From Cytophagaceae bacterium (GTDB taxonomy: Bacteria > Bacteroidota > Bacteroidia > Cytophagales > Spirosomataceae): a stretch of DNA of 64,000 bases. The translations under genes and the position numbers were made by a program. Below, in pieces: positions 31,571 through 41,309 of the stretch (positions are counted from its first letter, which is position 1; the number at the start of each line of letters is the position of its first letter). The notes under the pieces are model-generated. The model was not told the origin of the DNA. It saw only the letters and a list, made by a program, of their open reading frames with translations, and ran no database searches. Location of the stretch: positions 62,001-126,000 of the forward strand of contig CANHGO010000004.1 of the NCBI GenBank assembly GCA_947460975.1, read 5' to 3'.

Positions 31571-32304
31571 TTAGACGATGGGCTAGGCACTGAAATTAAA
31601 CTTTTCATCCATTCTTCGTCAATACTTTCTAACGAGTTTCTTAATGCGATATTCCACTCATCCGAAATTTTTTGCATGTCTTCTTTGTATAAACGCACCT
31701 CTTTTGCCTTAAAACTGTCTTTTTCATAAACGACTACGTCAATAGGGTAATCCACATCATTGGTACTTACCTGGGTTGCATCAAATGAAAGAAAGCCCAT
31801 TTTTAACGCATCTTTTAAAGAAGTGTCATGGTTTAGATTTCGATTCAAAAGGGGTTTCCCATAATTTGAATTGCCAATAATTTGGTATTTGAGTCCATCA
31901 TTGATTTCAATCCAGTTCCCCTCTGGAAATATTAAAAATAGTTTGTGAGTTGAGTCTTTCGGCATTTGGCCACCCACAATCGCATGAAGGTTAAAGTGGT
32001 ATCCTTCTTTTTCTAAGGTTTCTCGATCTTCTATGGCCACTTTTTTTAACATTTGACCAAAGGCCGTTGCCGCCTCATGCATGTAATTATAGGCTTCTTC
32101 TTGTTCTTCTACCGTTTGATTAAAGTAGATAACAGCTTTATCTCGAACGGATCTTAGGCCAGCTGTCATGATGAAAAGGCTATGGTCTTTAATTTCATGA
32201 ATGGAGATTTTTTTATTCGAATACATCTCATTTCCTGCCGTAATTCTAGTATCGGCAATAGCGATAATGCCTTCTTTCACTGTAATACCTAAGCAATATG
32301 TCAT
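31567..32304 (-). CDS. Anbu (ancestral beta-subunit / BPH) proteasome-type peptidase
   Basis: M-TYCLGITVKEGIIAIADTRITAGNEMYSNKKI...DHSLFIMTAGLRSVRDKAV. Start at 32304 places Thr2 as the mature N-terminal nucleophile. Located next to transglutaminase and alpha-E genes. Confidence 0.88.
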   Translation of the reverse strand: MTYCLGITVKEGIIAIADTRITAGNEMYSNKKISIHEIKDHSLFIMTAGLRSVRDKAVIYFNQTVEEQEEAYNYMHEAATAFGQMLKKVAIEDRETLEKEGYHFNLHAIVGGQMPKDSTHKLFLIFPEGNWIEINDGLKYQIIGNSNYGKPLLNRNLNHDTSLKDALKMGFLSFDATQVSTNDVDYPIDVVVYEKDSFKAKEVRLYKEDMQKISDEWNIALRNSLESIDEEWMKSLISVPSPSSK

Positions 32305-32359
32305 ATAAGGGAACTGCGTAATTTTGCGCAATATTACGATTTTTATTTAGAAGCCTATG

Positions 32360-33322
32360 TTAACTTACGGGCTTAATGTCAAAATAGGTGTTAAATACGG
32401 TTTGGCCTATTTCATTGTTCTTCGATTGGAAATCATCTAAAAATTGGTGCAGTCCAGTTTTTAAAATATCGTCAATTTCAGTAAACTCAATTTCTGATAA
32501 AAGTTTTGATATTTTCTTTTCTGCAGCATTTGAATATCCATGATCAAATGACGTTCCTGAAATCGCATAAAGTGATAATTCAGCTTCCTGAAGACAATGC
32601 ACAACGGACCTAGGAAAGCTTTTGTCGAGAATTAAAAATTCCACGATATGTGTAGGACTAATCACCTTATATTGCTGGCGAAACATATTATATGCAGAAA
32701 CTGATTTTAAAACGGCCGACCATAATAATAGATCTAAGGGTGATCCTATGGCGTCAATATCAGGAAGTAGGGTGAAGTATTTTACATCTAAAAAACGTGT
32801 CGTTTTATCTGCGCGCTCTAATAATTTACCCATTTGTCCAAAATGCCAACCTTCACCTCTGGTGATCGTCGAGTCGACGATCCCGTAAAATAGTTGGCTC
32901 CCAGATTTTATTTCTTCTAAAAATCCCTGGTAACGTGATATTTCCCAATTTTTACTTCCCTCCACACGATCCTTTACTTTCCAATATATTTGATTGACAT
33001 ACTCCCACATTTCTTTTGAAATGCTCTCTCGAATGGTACGAGCGTTTTCACGCGCGCTATATAAACAAGACAAAATGGAGTTGGGGTTGTCCACGTCAAA
33101 CGTCATAAAATGCAATACATTTTCACGATTGGCCACAGGATAATGCTCGAAAAAATTAAAGTGATCAGCTGTGGCGACAATCAATGGCTCCCATTGCTCG
33201 GGCACATTGGGTGGAAGATCCAAAGCTAAATTAAAATTAACCGAGATGAATCGCGCATAATTATCCGCTCTCTCAATGTAACGATTCATCCAATAAATGG
33301 AGTTAGCAACTCGACTTAGCAT
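32360..33322 (-). CDS. Alpha-E domain-containing protein (DUF403)
   Basis: MLSRVANSIYWMNRYIERADNYARFISVNFNLALDLP; REGWHFGQMGKLLERADKTTRFLDVKYF. Confidence 0.9.
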   Translation of the reverse strand: MLSRVANSIYWMNRYIERADNYARFISVNFNLALDLPPNVPEQWEPLIVATADHFNFFEHYPVANRENVLHFMTFDVDNPNSILSCLYSARENARTIRESISKEMWEYVNQIYWKVKDRVEGSKNWEISRYQGFLEEIKSGSQLFYGIVDSTITRGEGWHFGQMGKLLERADKTTRFLDVKYFTLLPDIDAIGSPLDLLLWSAVLKSVSAYNMFRQQYKVISPTHIVEFLILDKSFPRSVVHCLQEAELSLYAISGTSFDHGYSNAAEKKISKLLSEIEFTEIDDILKTGLHQFLDDFQSKNNEIGQTVFNTYFDIKPVS

Positions 33323-33510
33323 AGGTTTTTATTTTTATTAAATGCTTGATTATCCGAAGGATGCTTAAAATTATTGTTTTTTTTGAGACTTTCGTCAAGC
33401 AATGAATTTATTTTAATATACACTATTAAATCTACATTTTATCCTTGTTTTATTCCCATAAATTTGGCCAAATGTTGTATTTTTACATCGATTTATTTTT
33501 TAAAGAATCT

Positions 33511-34545
33511 ATGTTTTATCAAAATATTCTTAAACCTCTCTTATTCTTAGTTGATCCAGAGCTTGCTCATTATATAGTTGCCCACGGCTTGCGTTTGATC
33601 ATGAAAGTTCCAGGTGTTTCTTTAATTTTCAATTGGGTCTATGGGTTTAAGCATCAAGATTTATCGCGAGAGGTATTTGGTTTGAGATTTGAAAACCCGG
33701 TTGGCTTAGCCGCGGGATTTGATAAGAATGCGTATTCGGTGGATGATTATGCAAATCTTGGATTTGGATTTATTGAGGTTGGAACTGTTACTCCTAAGGC
33801 GCAAGCTGGAAATCCTACTCCCAGACTTTTCCGCTTGCCCCAAGATGAGGCCTTAATTAATCGGATGGGATTTAATAATGACGGCATGTTTGCCATGCAA
33901 AAGCGTTTGGCCGCTCGAAAGTCGAAAGTGATTGTAGGCGGTAATCTTGGTAAAAATAAAGTTACCCCAAATGAAGAGGCGGAGGAGGATTATTGCTTAA
34001 GTTTTGAAACGTTGTTCAACGATGTGGATTATTTTGCTGTCAATGTAAGTTCGCCCAATACCCCTAATTTAAGGGCTTTACAAGAAAAAGAGCCATTGAA
34101 AAAGTTATTAATGCGGTTGCAAAAATTGAATCAAAGTAAGCAAAAACCTAAACCAATCTTATTGAAAATTGCCCCAGATTTAACCAATGAGCAATTGGAT
34201 GATGTCATTGAGATTGTAATGGAAACTAAATTAGCTGGAATCATTGCCACCAATACGACAATTTCAAGGGATGGCTTGAAGTCCTCGGATAAATTGACAA
34301 ATGAGATGGGCGGCTTAAGCGGTCGGCCATTGCGAGAAAGGTCTACGGAAGTGATCGCCTATTTGTATGGCAAATCGAAAGGGAAAATTCCTATCATAGG
34401 TGTGGGTGGAATTCATTCTGCGGAGGATGCGATCGAGAAATTGAAAGCTGGGGCATGTTTAATTCAGCTCTATTCCGGGTTTGTGTATGAAGGGCCTGGC
34501 TTGATAAAAAAAATTAATCAGGCAATCCTTAAAAATGGTTTATAA
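33511..34545 (+). CDS. pyrD: Dihydroorotate dehydrogenase (quinone)
   Basis: [100 protein letters not shown] at 33511 preferred. Confidence 0.93.
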   Translation: MFYQNILKPLLFLVDPELAHYIVAHGLRLIMKVPGVSLIFNWVYGFKHQDLSREVFGLRFENPVGLAAGFDKNAYSVDDYANLGFGFIEVGTVTPKAQAGNPTPRLFRLPQDEALINRMGFNNDGMFAMQKRLAARKSKVIVGGNLGKNKVTPNEEAEEDYCLSFETLFNDVDYFAVNVSSPNTPNLRALQEKEPLKKLLMRLQKLNQSKQKPKPILLKIAPDLTNEQLDDVIEIVMETKLAGIIATNTTISRDGLKSSDKLTNEMGGLSGRPLRERSTEVIAYLYGKSKGKIPIIGVGGIHSAEDAIEKLKAGACLIQLYSGFVYEGPGLIKKINQAILKNGL

Positions 34546-34605
34546 AATGATTTTGTAAATCGAATCAAAAAGTCGAAATTTATAGATTAAAACACTTTTT
34601 TATTT

Positions 34606-37050
34606 ATGGCCAAAAAGATCGTTAATACATCAAACACGCTTCAAATTGATTTTGAGAAGGGAGCTAAAAAGGCCGGTGCTTCTGGTCCAGGTTTCTTCCG
34701 CTTTCGAATTATTTTTGCAGCTTTTTTGTTTGGGGTTGGCACTTTGTTGTTGGTCGCATTTGCGTCTAATTTTTTTGTTGGTGTTGCTGATCAAAGTGAA
34801 TTAGAGCAGGGTTCCATCGACGTATTAAATGGATCTGACATCCCTGTCAAGAATTTTGCAGGCTTATTAGGGGCTAAAATTGCCCATTTCTTTTTGTTTA
34901 GGACTTTTGGTTGGTCCTCTTTTTTATTGATTCCTCTCTTTTATTTATCAGCCTTAAAATTAGGTTTTAAGCGTGAATTATATCCCTTGGATCGCCTTTC
35001 TTGGCAAGTCTTATTTTACATTATTTGGGGGAGTTTAGTGGCAGGGTTTTTGGTGTTTCAATTGGATTTACCTCATTCTATGGGTGGAGGGGTCGGCTTT
35101 TTTATTAATGAAAAGTTAAACCAACTCATTGGATATCTTTCTGTATTTCTGATCATGTTTGTTGGCTTTGTCTTCTTAGTCATTTTTTATCAGTTAAATC
35201 CTAAACAAGTTAAGCCTGCTTCTGATTTTGCCTTTGATACTCCTACAGGTTTGGATGAAGGTTTACCTACAGATTTCGCAGATGATTTTATCGATGAAGA
35301 TGGGCCAAGTATTCACGAGGATAATGAAGATTTAGAGGTTTTCAGGCCGATTGTACCTCCTGAAAAAGCAGTGGAGGAGATTAGCCTAGAAGAAACATTG
35401 CAACCTGAAGAGGTGGCTGCTGAAGATGATTTATCGTTTACCTATAAGGTGGCTGTAGACGAAACTCCTGTGGAGGAAGTGGAAGACTCTAGCTTGGCGG
35501 GACAGGAGCTTAAAGCGAATGATTTAGTTCAGCAATTTGGTTTATATGATCCTACGGCCGATTTACCTAAATATGTATATCCGACCTTGGATTTATTAAA
35601 GGAGTATGATCAGAAAAATCAAACGACTCAAGTGACGATGGATGAGTTGAAGGAGAATAAGGAGAAGATTGTAGAGACTTTATTGAATTATGGCATTGGT
35701 ATTCAGAAGATAGAGGCTACGATTGGGCCTACGGTTACTTTATATGAGATTATACCTAAAGCGGGTGTACGGGTAAGTAAAATAACTTCTTTGGAGGACG
35801 ATTTATCGCTGTCTTTAGCCGCGATGGGGGTTCGGATTATTGGCCAAATGCCAGGAAAAGGCACTATAGGGATTGAGGTCGCCAATAAAAATAGAGAGAT
35901 GGTGCCAGTTCGGGCTGTTATTGGTTCTGAAAAATTCCAAAAATCTACGTATGATTTACCTATTACATTGGGTAAAACTATTTCAAATGAAATTTTTGTC
36001 GCAGATTTAGCCAAAATGCCACACTTATTAATGGCCGGTGCTACGGGTCAAGGAAAGTCGGTCGGTTTAAATATGTTATTGACTTCGTTGATTTATAAAA
36101 AACATCCAGCTACGCTAAAGTTTGTATTGGTTGATCCGAAAAAAGTAGAACTTTCCTTATTTAATAAATTAGAGAGGCACTTTTTGGCATGTCTTCCGGA
36201 TTCAGAAGAGGCCATTATTACGGATACTAAGAAAGTGGTGAGTACGCTTAATTCACTTTGCAAGGAGATGGACATGCGTTATGATAAGCTGAAGGATGCG
36301 GGTTGTCGAAATATAAAGGAATACAATCAGAAGTTTATCAATCGCAGATTGAACCCCAATGAGCACGATTTTATGCCATACATTGTTTTGGTGATCGATG
36401 AGCTTGCGGATTTAATGTTGACCGCTGGGAAAGAAGTGGAACATCCGATTGCCCGATTGGCACAGTTGGCCCGTGCGATAGGCATACACTTAGTGGTTGC
36501 CACCCAGCGACCTTCCGTAAATGTAATTACAGGTACGATTAAGGCAAACTTCCCGGCGAGATTATCGTTTAAAGTTATGTCAAAGATTGACTCTAGAACT
36601 ATTTTAGATGCCGGTGGAGCGGACCAATTAGTAGGAATGGGTGACATGCTTTTATCGATGGGTTCTGAGGTTATACGCTTACAATGCGCTTTCGTGGATA
36701 CTCCTGAAGTGGAAGAGATTTGCGAGTTTATTGGGAACCAACAAGGTTACGCGTCTGCTTATTTGTTGCCTGAGCCTGATTCGGAGGAAATGGGGGGGCA
36801 GGATCGGGGTGACTTTGATCCAGCAAATCGTGATTCGTTTTTTGAGGAGGCGGCTCGTTTAGTGGTGATGCACCAACAAGGAAGTACGTCTTTAATTCAA
36901 CGAAAATTGAAATTGGGCTATAACCGGGCGGGTCGCTTGATTGACCAATTAGAATCAGTGGGTATTGTGGGTTCTTTTGGAGGATCTAAGGCGAGAGAGG
37001 TCTTAGTGAAGTCTGAAACTGAGTTAGAAGAAATATTAAAAAATCTATAA
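34606..37050 (+). CDS. ftsK: DNA translocase FtsK/SpoIIIE
   Basis: N-terminal TM segments; GATGQGKSVGLNMLLTSLIYKKHPA Walker A; IVLVIDELADLMLTAG Walker B; C-terminal gamma winged-helix domain (STSLIQRKLKLGYNRAGRLIDQLESVGIVG). Confidence 0.95.
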   Translation: MAKKIVNTSNTLQIDFEKGAKKAGASGPGFFRFRIIFAAFLFGVGTLLLVAFASNFFVGVADQSELEQGSIDVLNGSDIPVKNFAGLLGAKIAHFFLFRTFGWSSFLLIPLFYLSALKLGFKRELYPLDRLSWQVLFYIIWGSLVAGFLVFQLDLPHSMGGGVGFFINEKLNQLIGYLSVFLIMFVGFVFLVIFYQLNPKQVKPASDFAFDTPTGLDEGLPTDFADDFIDEDGPSIHEDNEDLEVFRPIVPPEKAVEEISLEETLQPEEVAAEDDLSFTYKVAVDETPVEEVEDSSLAGQELKANDLVQQFGLYDPTADLPKYVYPTLDLLKEYDQKNQTTQVTMDELKENKEKIVETLLNYGIGIQKIEATIGPTVTLYEIIPKAGVRVSKITSLEDDLSLSLAAMGVRIIGQMPGKGTIGIEVANKNREMVPVRAVIGSEKFQKSTYDLPITLGKTISNEIFVADLAKMPHLLMAGATGQGKSVGLNMLLTSLIYKKHPATLKFVLVDPKKVELSLFNKLERHFLACLPDSEEAIITDTKKVVSTLNSLCKEMDMRYDKLKDAGCRNIKEYNQKFINRRLNPNEHDFMPYIVLVIDELADLMLTAGKEVEHPIARLAQLARAIGIHLVVATQRPSVNVITGTIKANFPARLSFKVMSKIDSRTILDAGGADQLVGMGDMLLSMGSEVIRLQCAFVDTPEVEEICEFIGNQQGYASAYLLPEPDSEEMGGQDRGDFDPANRDSFFEEAARLVVMHQQGSTSLIQRKLKLGYNRAGRLIDQLESVGIVGSFGGSKAREVLVKSETELEEILKNL

Positions 37051-37057
37051 AATAGGT

Positions 37058-37669
37058 ATGAAAAAATTGCTTTACATTTCTGTTTGTTTATTTATCTCGT
37101 TGGGTACTTTTGGCCAATCTTCAAAGGCATTGTCGATAGTTGACGGCATGCAAAAAATGTATAAATCGTTACCTTCTTTTTCAGCTAACTTTTCTTATCA
37201 GACGGATGGAAGTGGTGTGTTGTCTGGTTCGATTACTGTGAGGGGGACTAAATTCAGGTTAAAAACAGCAGGCCAAGAAATTTTCAATAACGGGAAAGAA
37301 GTATCTACTTACATTAAGGAAATTAATGAAGTGAATATTTCGGGCTTTGACCCTGAAGAAGGTGATTTGAATCCTGCTAAAATCTATTCATTTGATAAAA
37401 AGCAGTATAAGATTAATTTGGTATCTGAGGCTGCTGGTGTTTCGACTTTGGAATTAGCGCCAATGGCTAAGTCGGCACAGATTCAGAAAATTAGTTTAAA
37501 GATTGAAACTTCAAGCTTCAAAGTGAAGGAGTGGACTATTGTTAATAAAGCAGGAAAGAAGCAGAATTTTAAGATTACAAAATTCAATCCAAAGGCCGGA
37601 GTGGATGATGCCTACTTCACTTTTAACAAGAAATCATTTCCGGGCGTTTCGGTCAATGACCTAAGATAA
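37058..37669 (+). CDS. LolA-like outer-membrane lipoprotein carrier family protein
   Basis: Signal peptide; MQKMYKSLPSFSANFSYQTDGSGVLSGSITVRGTKFRLKTAGQEIFNNGKEVSTYIKEINEVNI; PKAGVDDAYFTFNKKSFPGVSVNDLR. Confidence 0.8.
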   Translation: MKKLLYISVCLFISLGTFGQSSKALSIVDGMQKMYKSLPSFSANFSYQTDGSGVLSGSITVRGTKFRLKTAGQEIFNNGKEVSTYIKEINEVNISGFDPEEGDLNPAKIYSFDKKQYKINLVSEAAGVSTLELAPMAKSAQIQKISLKIETSSFKVKEWTIVNKAGKKQNFKITKFNPKAGVDDAYFTFNKKSFPGVSVNDLR

Positions 37670-37681
37670 TTTTATAACGGA

Positions 37682-38371
37682 TTAAGAAACCGTTTCTAGA
37701 ATTAGTTGGCGCATAATCTCCAACCCATCTGTATTATTTAAATCGGGATCAGCGGCTCTTTCCGGATGCGGCATAAGGCCAAATACATTTCTTTGCTCAT
37801 TGCATATACCTGCTATGTTTAGCAAGCTACCATTTGGATTTGCTGCTTCATTGACATTCCCATTTTCATCGCAATAATAGAACAGGATTTGATCGTTGGC
37901 CTGTAAACTTTTTAACGTTTTTTCGTCTGTAAAGTACCTGCCTTCCGCGTGCGCGATGGGTATTTTATAGGCTTTGTTTAAATCAAGTTCTTGCGTTAAT
38001 AAAGAATGATTTGTCGCCGCCTTTAGGAAAACATTTTTTGATATAAATTTTTGCGAGCTGTTTCTAAGCAGGATTCCGGGTAGCAAGTGTGCTTCGACCA
38101 ATACCTGAAATCCATTACAGATACCCATGAGATATCCTCCGTTTTTGGCATGTGCTATGACATGGTCCATGATGGGGGAGAAGCGAGCAATGGCGCCTGA
38201 ACGAAGGTAGTCGCCATATGAAAATCCACCGGGGATAATGATGAAATCACAACCTTGTAAATCTGTTTCTTTGTGCCAAAGTTTCACAGCCTCGTGGCCT
38301 AAACTTTCAATAACTCCCACTGTGTCATCATCGCAATTAGAACCAGGAAATACTACAACGCCAAATTTCAT
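37682..38371 (-). CDS. purQ: Phosphoribosylformylglycinamidine synthase subunit PurQ (glutaminase)
   Basis: KFGVVVFPGSNCDDDTVGVIESLG; IIIPGGFSYGDYLRSGAIARFSPIM; GYLMGICNGFQVLVEAHLLPG; IAHAEGRYF; GLMPHPERAADP. Confidence 0.93.
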   Translation of the reverse strand: MKFGVVVFPGSNCDDDTVGVIESLGHEAVKLWHKETDLQGCDFIIIPGGFSYGDYLRSGAIARFSPIMDHVIAHAKNGGYLMGICNGFQVLVEAHLLPGILLRNSSQKFISKNVFLKAATNHSLLTQELDLNKAYKIPIAHAEGRYFTDEKTLKSLQANDQILFYYCDENGNVNEAANPNGSLLNIAGICNEQRNVFGLMPHPERAADPDLNNTDGLEIMRQLILETVS

Positions 38372-38477
38372 ATTTTTCATTTCGGATTATCTTCAAAAAT
38401 ACTTCTTTTTGTTAAATTTTTAAACAATCAAAAGCGCATTTATTTTTCTCTAATTGCTTAGGGTAAATTTTTAATGC

Positions 38478-38512
38478 AAAAAAAGCTGCATGGGTTACAT
38501 GCAGCTTTTTTA
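38478..38512 (-). terminator. Rho-independent terminator downstream of ahcY
   Basis: aaaaaaaGCTGCATGggttaCATGCAGCtttttta: perfect 8-bp stem (extended by A/T), 5-nt loop, T-tract on both strands. Confidence 0.88.
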
Positions 38513-38529
38513 TTTATTTTAATAATCGA

Positions 38530-39846
38530 CTAATAGCGATAATGCTCAGGCTTGAATGGCCCGTTAGCCGGAACACCAATATAATCTGCCTGCTCTTTTT
38601 CTAAGACCTCTAATTTAGCGCCAATGTGAGCTAAATGCAAGAAAGCAACTTTCTCATCTAAATGTTTAGGTAAGATGTAAACCTTGTTTTCATAATTAGC
38701 TGAATTAGCCCAAAGTTCTAATTGAGCCAATGTTTGATTACAGAATGAATTTGACATAACGAAAGATGGGTGACCCATCGCGCAGCCAAGGTTAACTAAA
38801 CGTCCTTCTGCTAACACGATTACATTTTTACCATCGATGGTATACATGTCAACCTGTGGCTTGATTTGATCCTTTGTTTGACCGTAGTTACTGTTTAACC
38901 ACTCCATGTCAATTTCATTATCGAAATGACCAATGTTGCAAACGATCGCTTTGTCCTTCATCAATTTAAAGTGACGATCACGAATGATTTTCACATTACC
39001 AGTCGCAGTAACAAAAATGTTAGCTCTAGTGGCGGCTTCATCCATTGGAACCACTTCAAATCCGTCCATGGCAGCTTGAAGCGCACAAATTGGATCGATT
39101 TCAGTGACTAAAACTCGGCAACCAGCACCTCTTAACGATTCGGCTGAACCCTTTCCTACATCACCATAACCTGCTACTACGGCGACTTTTCCGGCCAACA
39201 TCAAGTCAGTCGCACGACGAATAGCGTCTACTAAAGACTCTTTGCAACCATATTTATTATCAAACTTTGATTTAGTTACCGAATCGTTCACATTGATCGC
39301 TGGCAAAAACAAAGTACCATTCTTCATACGCTCATACAAACGGTGAACTCCAGTGGTAGTTTCTTCAGAAAGTCCCTTAATTTCTTTAATCAATTCAGGA
39401 TATTCATCAAAAACCATATTAGTTAAATCACCACCATCATCTAAAATCATGTTAAGTGGTTGCTTATCTTCTCCAAAAAATAGAGTTTGCTCGATACACC
39501 AATTGAATTCTTCTTCGTTCATACCTTTCCAAGCATAAACGGGAATACCTGCCGCAGCAATGGCTGCAGCTGCATGGTCTTGTGTAGAGAAAATGTTACA
39601 TGATGACCATGTAACTTCTGCACCTAACGCGGTTAAAGTTTCAATTAAAACGGCTGTTTGAATCGTCATGTGCAAACATCCTGCGATGCGAGCTCCCTTT
39701 AAAGGTTGCGCTTTTCCGAATTCTGTTCTCAATGCCATTAGGCCTGGCATTTCTGCTTCTGCTAATTGAATTTCTTTGCGACCCCAATCGGCCAATGCAA
39801 TATCTTTGACTTTGAATGGTACATAAGTACCTGCTGCTAATGCCAT
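38530..39846 (-). CDS. ahcY: Adenosylhomocysteinase
   Basis: [109 protein letters not shown]. Confidence 0.95.
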   Translation of the reverse strand: MALAAGTYVPFKVKDIALADWGRKEIQLAEAEMPGLMALRTEFGKAQPLKGARIAGCLHMTIQTAVLIETLTALGAEVTWSSCNIFSTQDHAAAAIAAAGIPVYAWKGMNEEEFNWCIEQTLFFGEDKQPLNMILDDGGDLTNMVFDEYPELIKEIKGLSEETTTGVHRLYERMKNGTLFLPAINVNDSVTKSKFDNKYGCKESLVDAIRRATDLMLAGKVAVVAGYGDVGKGSAESLRGAGCRVLVTEIDPICALQAAMDGFEVVPMDEAATRANIFVTATGNVKIIRDRHFKLMKDKAIVCNIGHFDNEIDMEWLNSNYGQTKDQIKPQVDMYTIDGKNVIVLAEGRLVNLGCAMGHPSFVMSNSFCNQTLAQLELWANSANYENKVYILPKHLDEKVAFLHLAHIGAKLEVLEKEQADYIGVPANGPFKPEHYRY

Positions 39847-39876
39847 ATTTTTTATGCTTGTTTTCTTAATAAAGTG

Positions 39877-39908
39877 CAAATTTAAACTTTTTTTTCTTCA
39901 GACGCAAA
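39877..39908 (-). promoter_or_regulatory. Candidate Bacteroidota-type promoter for ahcY (TTTG-N20-TAAATTTG)
   Basis: Reverse strand TTTG (39908-39905), 20-nt spacer, TAAATTTG (39884-39877). Matches the -33 TTTG / -7 TAnnTTTG consensus ~30 nt upstream of the ATG at 39846. Confidence 0.5.
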
Positions 39909-39970
39909 ATCTAAATGAACTCCTATTTAACGGTCAATTATTATTTGATATTTGACTCGAATTCCTCGTT

Positions 39971-41263
39971 TTATATAGCCAGGAAAGGTAGAACACTTTC
40001 TAATTGAATTCCTCTAGAACCTTTGATTAGTATAAATGAATTATTAATGGGGTTATCTTGAAGCCAATTATGCAATCCGAACTTATCTGGGAAATAAAAT
40101 GCTTGAGGAAGATGAACGAGTGCGTGTTGCATTTGTTCACCCACTAATAAAATTTTTTCGAATTTGAATGTTGAAATTAATTTCCCTAGATCGGCATGTT
40201 CCTTCATTGATTCATCACCTAATTCAAACATATCCCCTAAGATTAAAACTTTCGGGTCATTCGGGGTTCCTGCAAAATGGCTGATGGCCACATGCATCGA
40301 AGTGGGATTGGCATTATAAGCATCCATTAAAACCTGATTACTTCCAGATTTGATGAATTGGGATCGGTGGTTGGAAGGTAGGTAATTGGCAATGCCTTGA
40401 TTGCATGCCGCATCAGTTAATTTAAAATGCTTTCCTATGGCGATGGCCATTTGAATATTTTCAAAATTATAGACTCCAGGTAACTGGGTGGTTATTTTTT
40501 CTCCTGTTGCGGTTTGGTAAATGATGGTGGGCGTCGATGCGACCAATTGAACGGGCATGTCTTGATTAGCCAAAATCGTATGATGGAATACTCTTTCAGC
40601 ATACATTTCGTGAACCACATTCTTGATTTCTGGCAAAAATACGGTGGAAGAATTTTGAGCTAAAAAGTCAAACAATTCTCCTTTTCCTTTTTTCACCCCC
40701 TCAATTCCTCCAAAACCCTCTAAATGTGCTTTGCCAATATTGGTAATCAAGCCGTGTGTAGGTTGTGCAATATCCACTAATTCTTTGATGTCACCTTGTT
40801 TGTTGGCCCCCATTTCGATGACAGCAATTTCGTCATTGGGCTTGATGGATAGAATGGAAAGTGGAACTCCTATGTGGTTATTTAAATTGCCAGCAGTTGC
40901 AAAGCATTGGTATTTCTGAGATAAAACAGAAAAAATAAGTTCTTTGGTGGTGGTTTTTCCATTCGAGCCCGTAAGCCCAATGATAGGAATGGTTAAGGTT
41001 TTGCGATACTGGAAGGCTAAATCTTGCAAAGCTTTTAAGCCATCTTGTACTAATAATGTATTGTCTCCTAAATCAAAATCGGGATCATCAACGACCGCGA
41101 AGGATGCTCCTTTTTCTAAGGCTTCTTTGGCAAGTATATTGGCGTTGAAATTAGGCCCTTTTAATGCAAAAAAGAGATTTCCTTTTTTTATTTTTCGGGT
41201 GTCGGTCGATATCCCAGTGGAGGATAAAAATTTGTCTAAAAGCAATGAATTAGTAACCTTCAT
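39971..41263 (-). CDS. murF: UDP-N-acetylmuramoyl-tripeptide--D-alanyl-D-alanine ligase
   Basis: GISTDTRKIKKGNLFFALKGPNFNAN; IGLTGSNGKTTTKELIFSVL; NNHIGVPLSIL; VIEMGANKQGDIKEL; DAYNANPTSM. Confidence 0.93.
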   Translation of the reverse strand: MKVTNSLLLDKFLSSTGISTDTRKIKKGNLFFALKGPNFNANILAKEALEKGASFAVVDDPDFDLGDNTLLVQDGLKALQDLAFQYRKTLTIPIIGLTGSNGKTTTKELIFSVLSQKYQCFATAGNLNNHIGVPLSILSIKPNDEIAVIEMGANKQGDIKELVDIAQPTHGLITNIGKAHLEGFGGIEGVKKGKGELFDFLAQNSSTVFLPEIKNVVHEMYAERVFHHTILANQDMPVQLVASTPTIIYQTATGEKITTQLPGVYNFENIQMAIAIGKHFKLTDAACNQGIANYLPSNHRSQFIKSGSNQVLMDAYNANPTSMHVAISHFAGTPNDPKVLILGDMFELGDESMKEHADLGKLISTFKFEKILLVGEQMQHALVHLPQAFYFPDKFGLHNWLQDNPINNSFILIKGSRGIQLESVLPFLAI

Positions 41264-41309
41264 TTTATATTTAATGCTCCAATTTGCATATTGCGTTCAC
41301 AAATATCGA

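Noticed and set aside
40944-41309. N-terminal 122-aa extension of the FG-GAP protein ORF
   Set aside because: It is antisense to murF and precedes a clear signal peptide start (ATG 41310, MKNLVFLFLMVFSAQILGQ).
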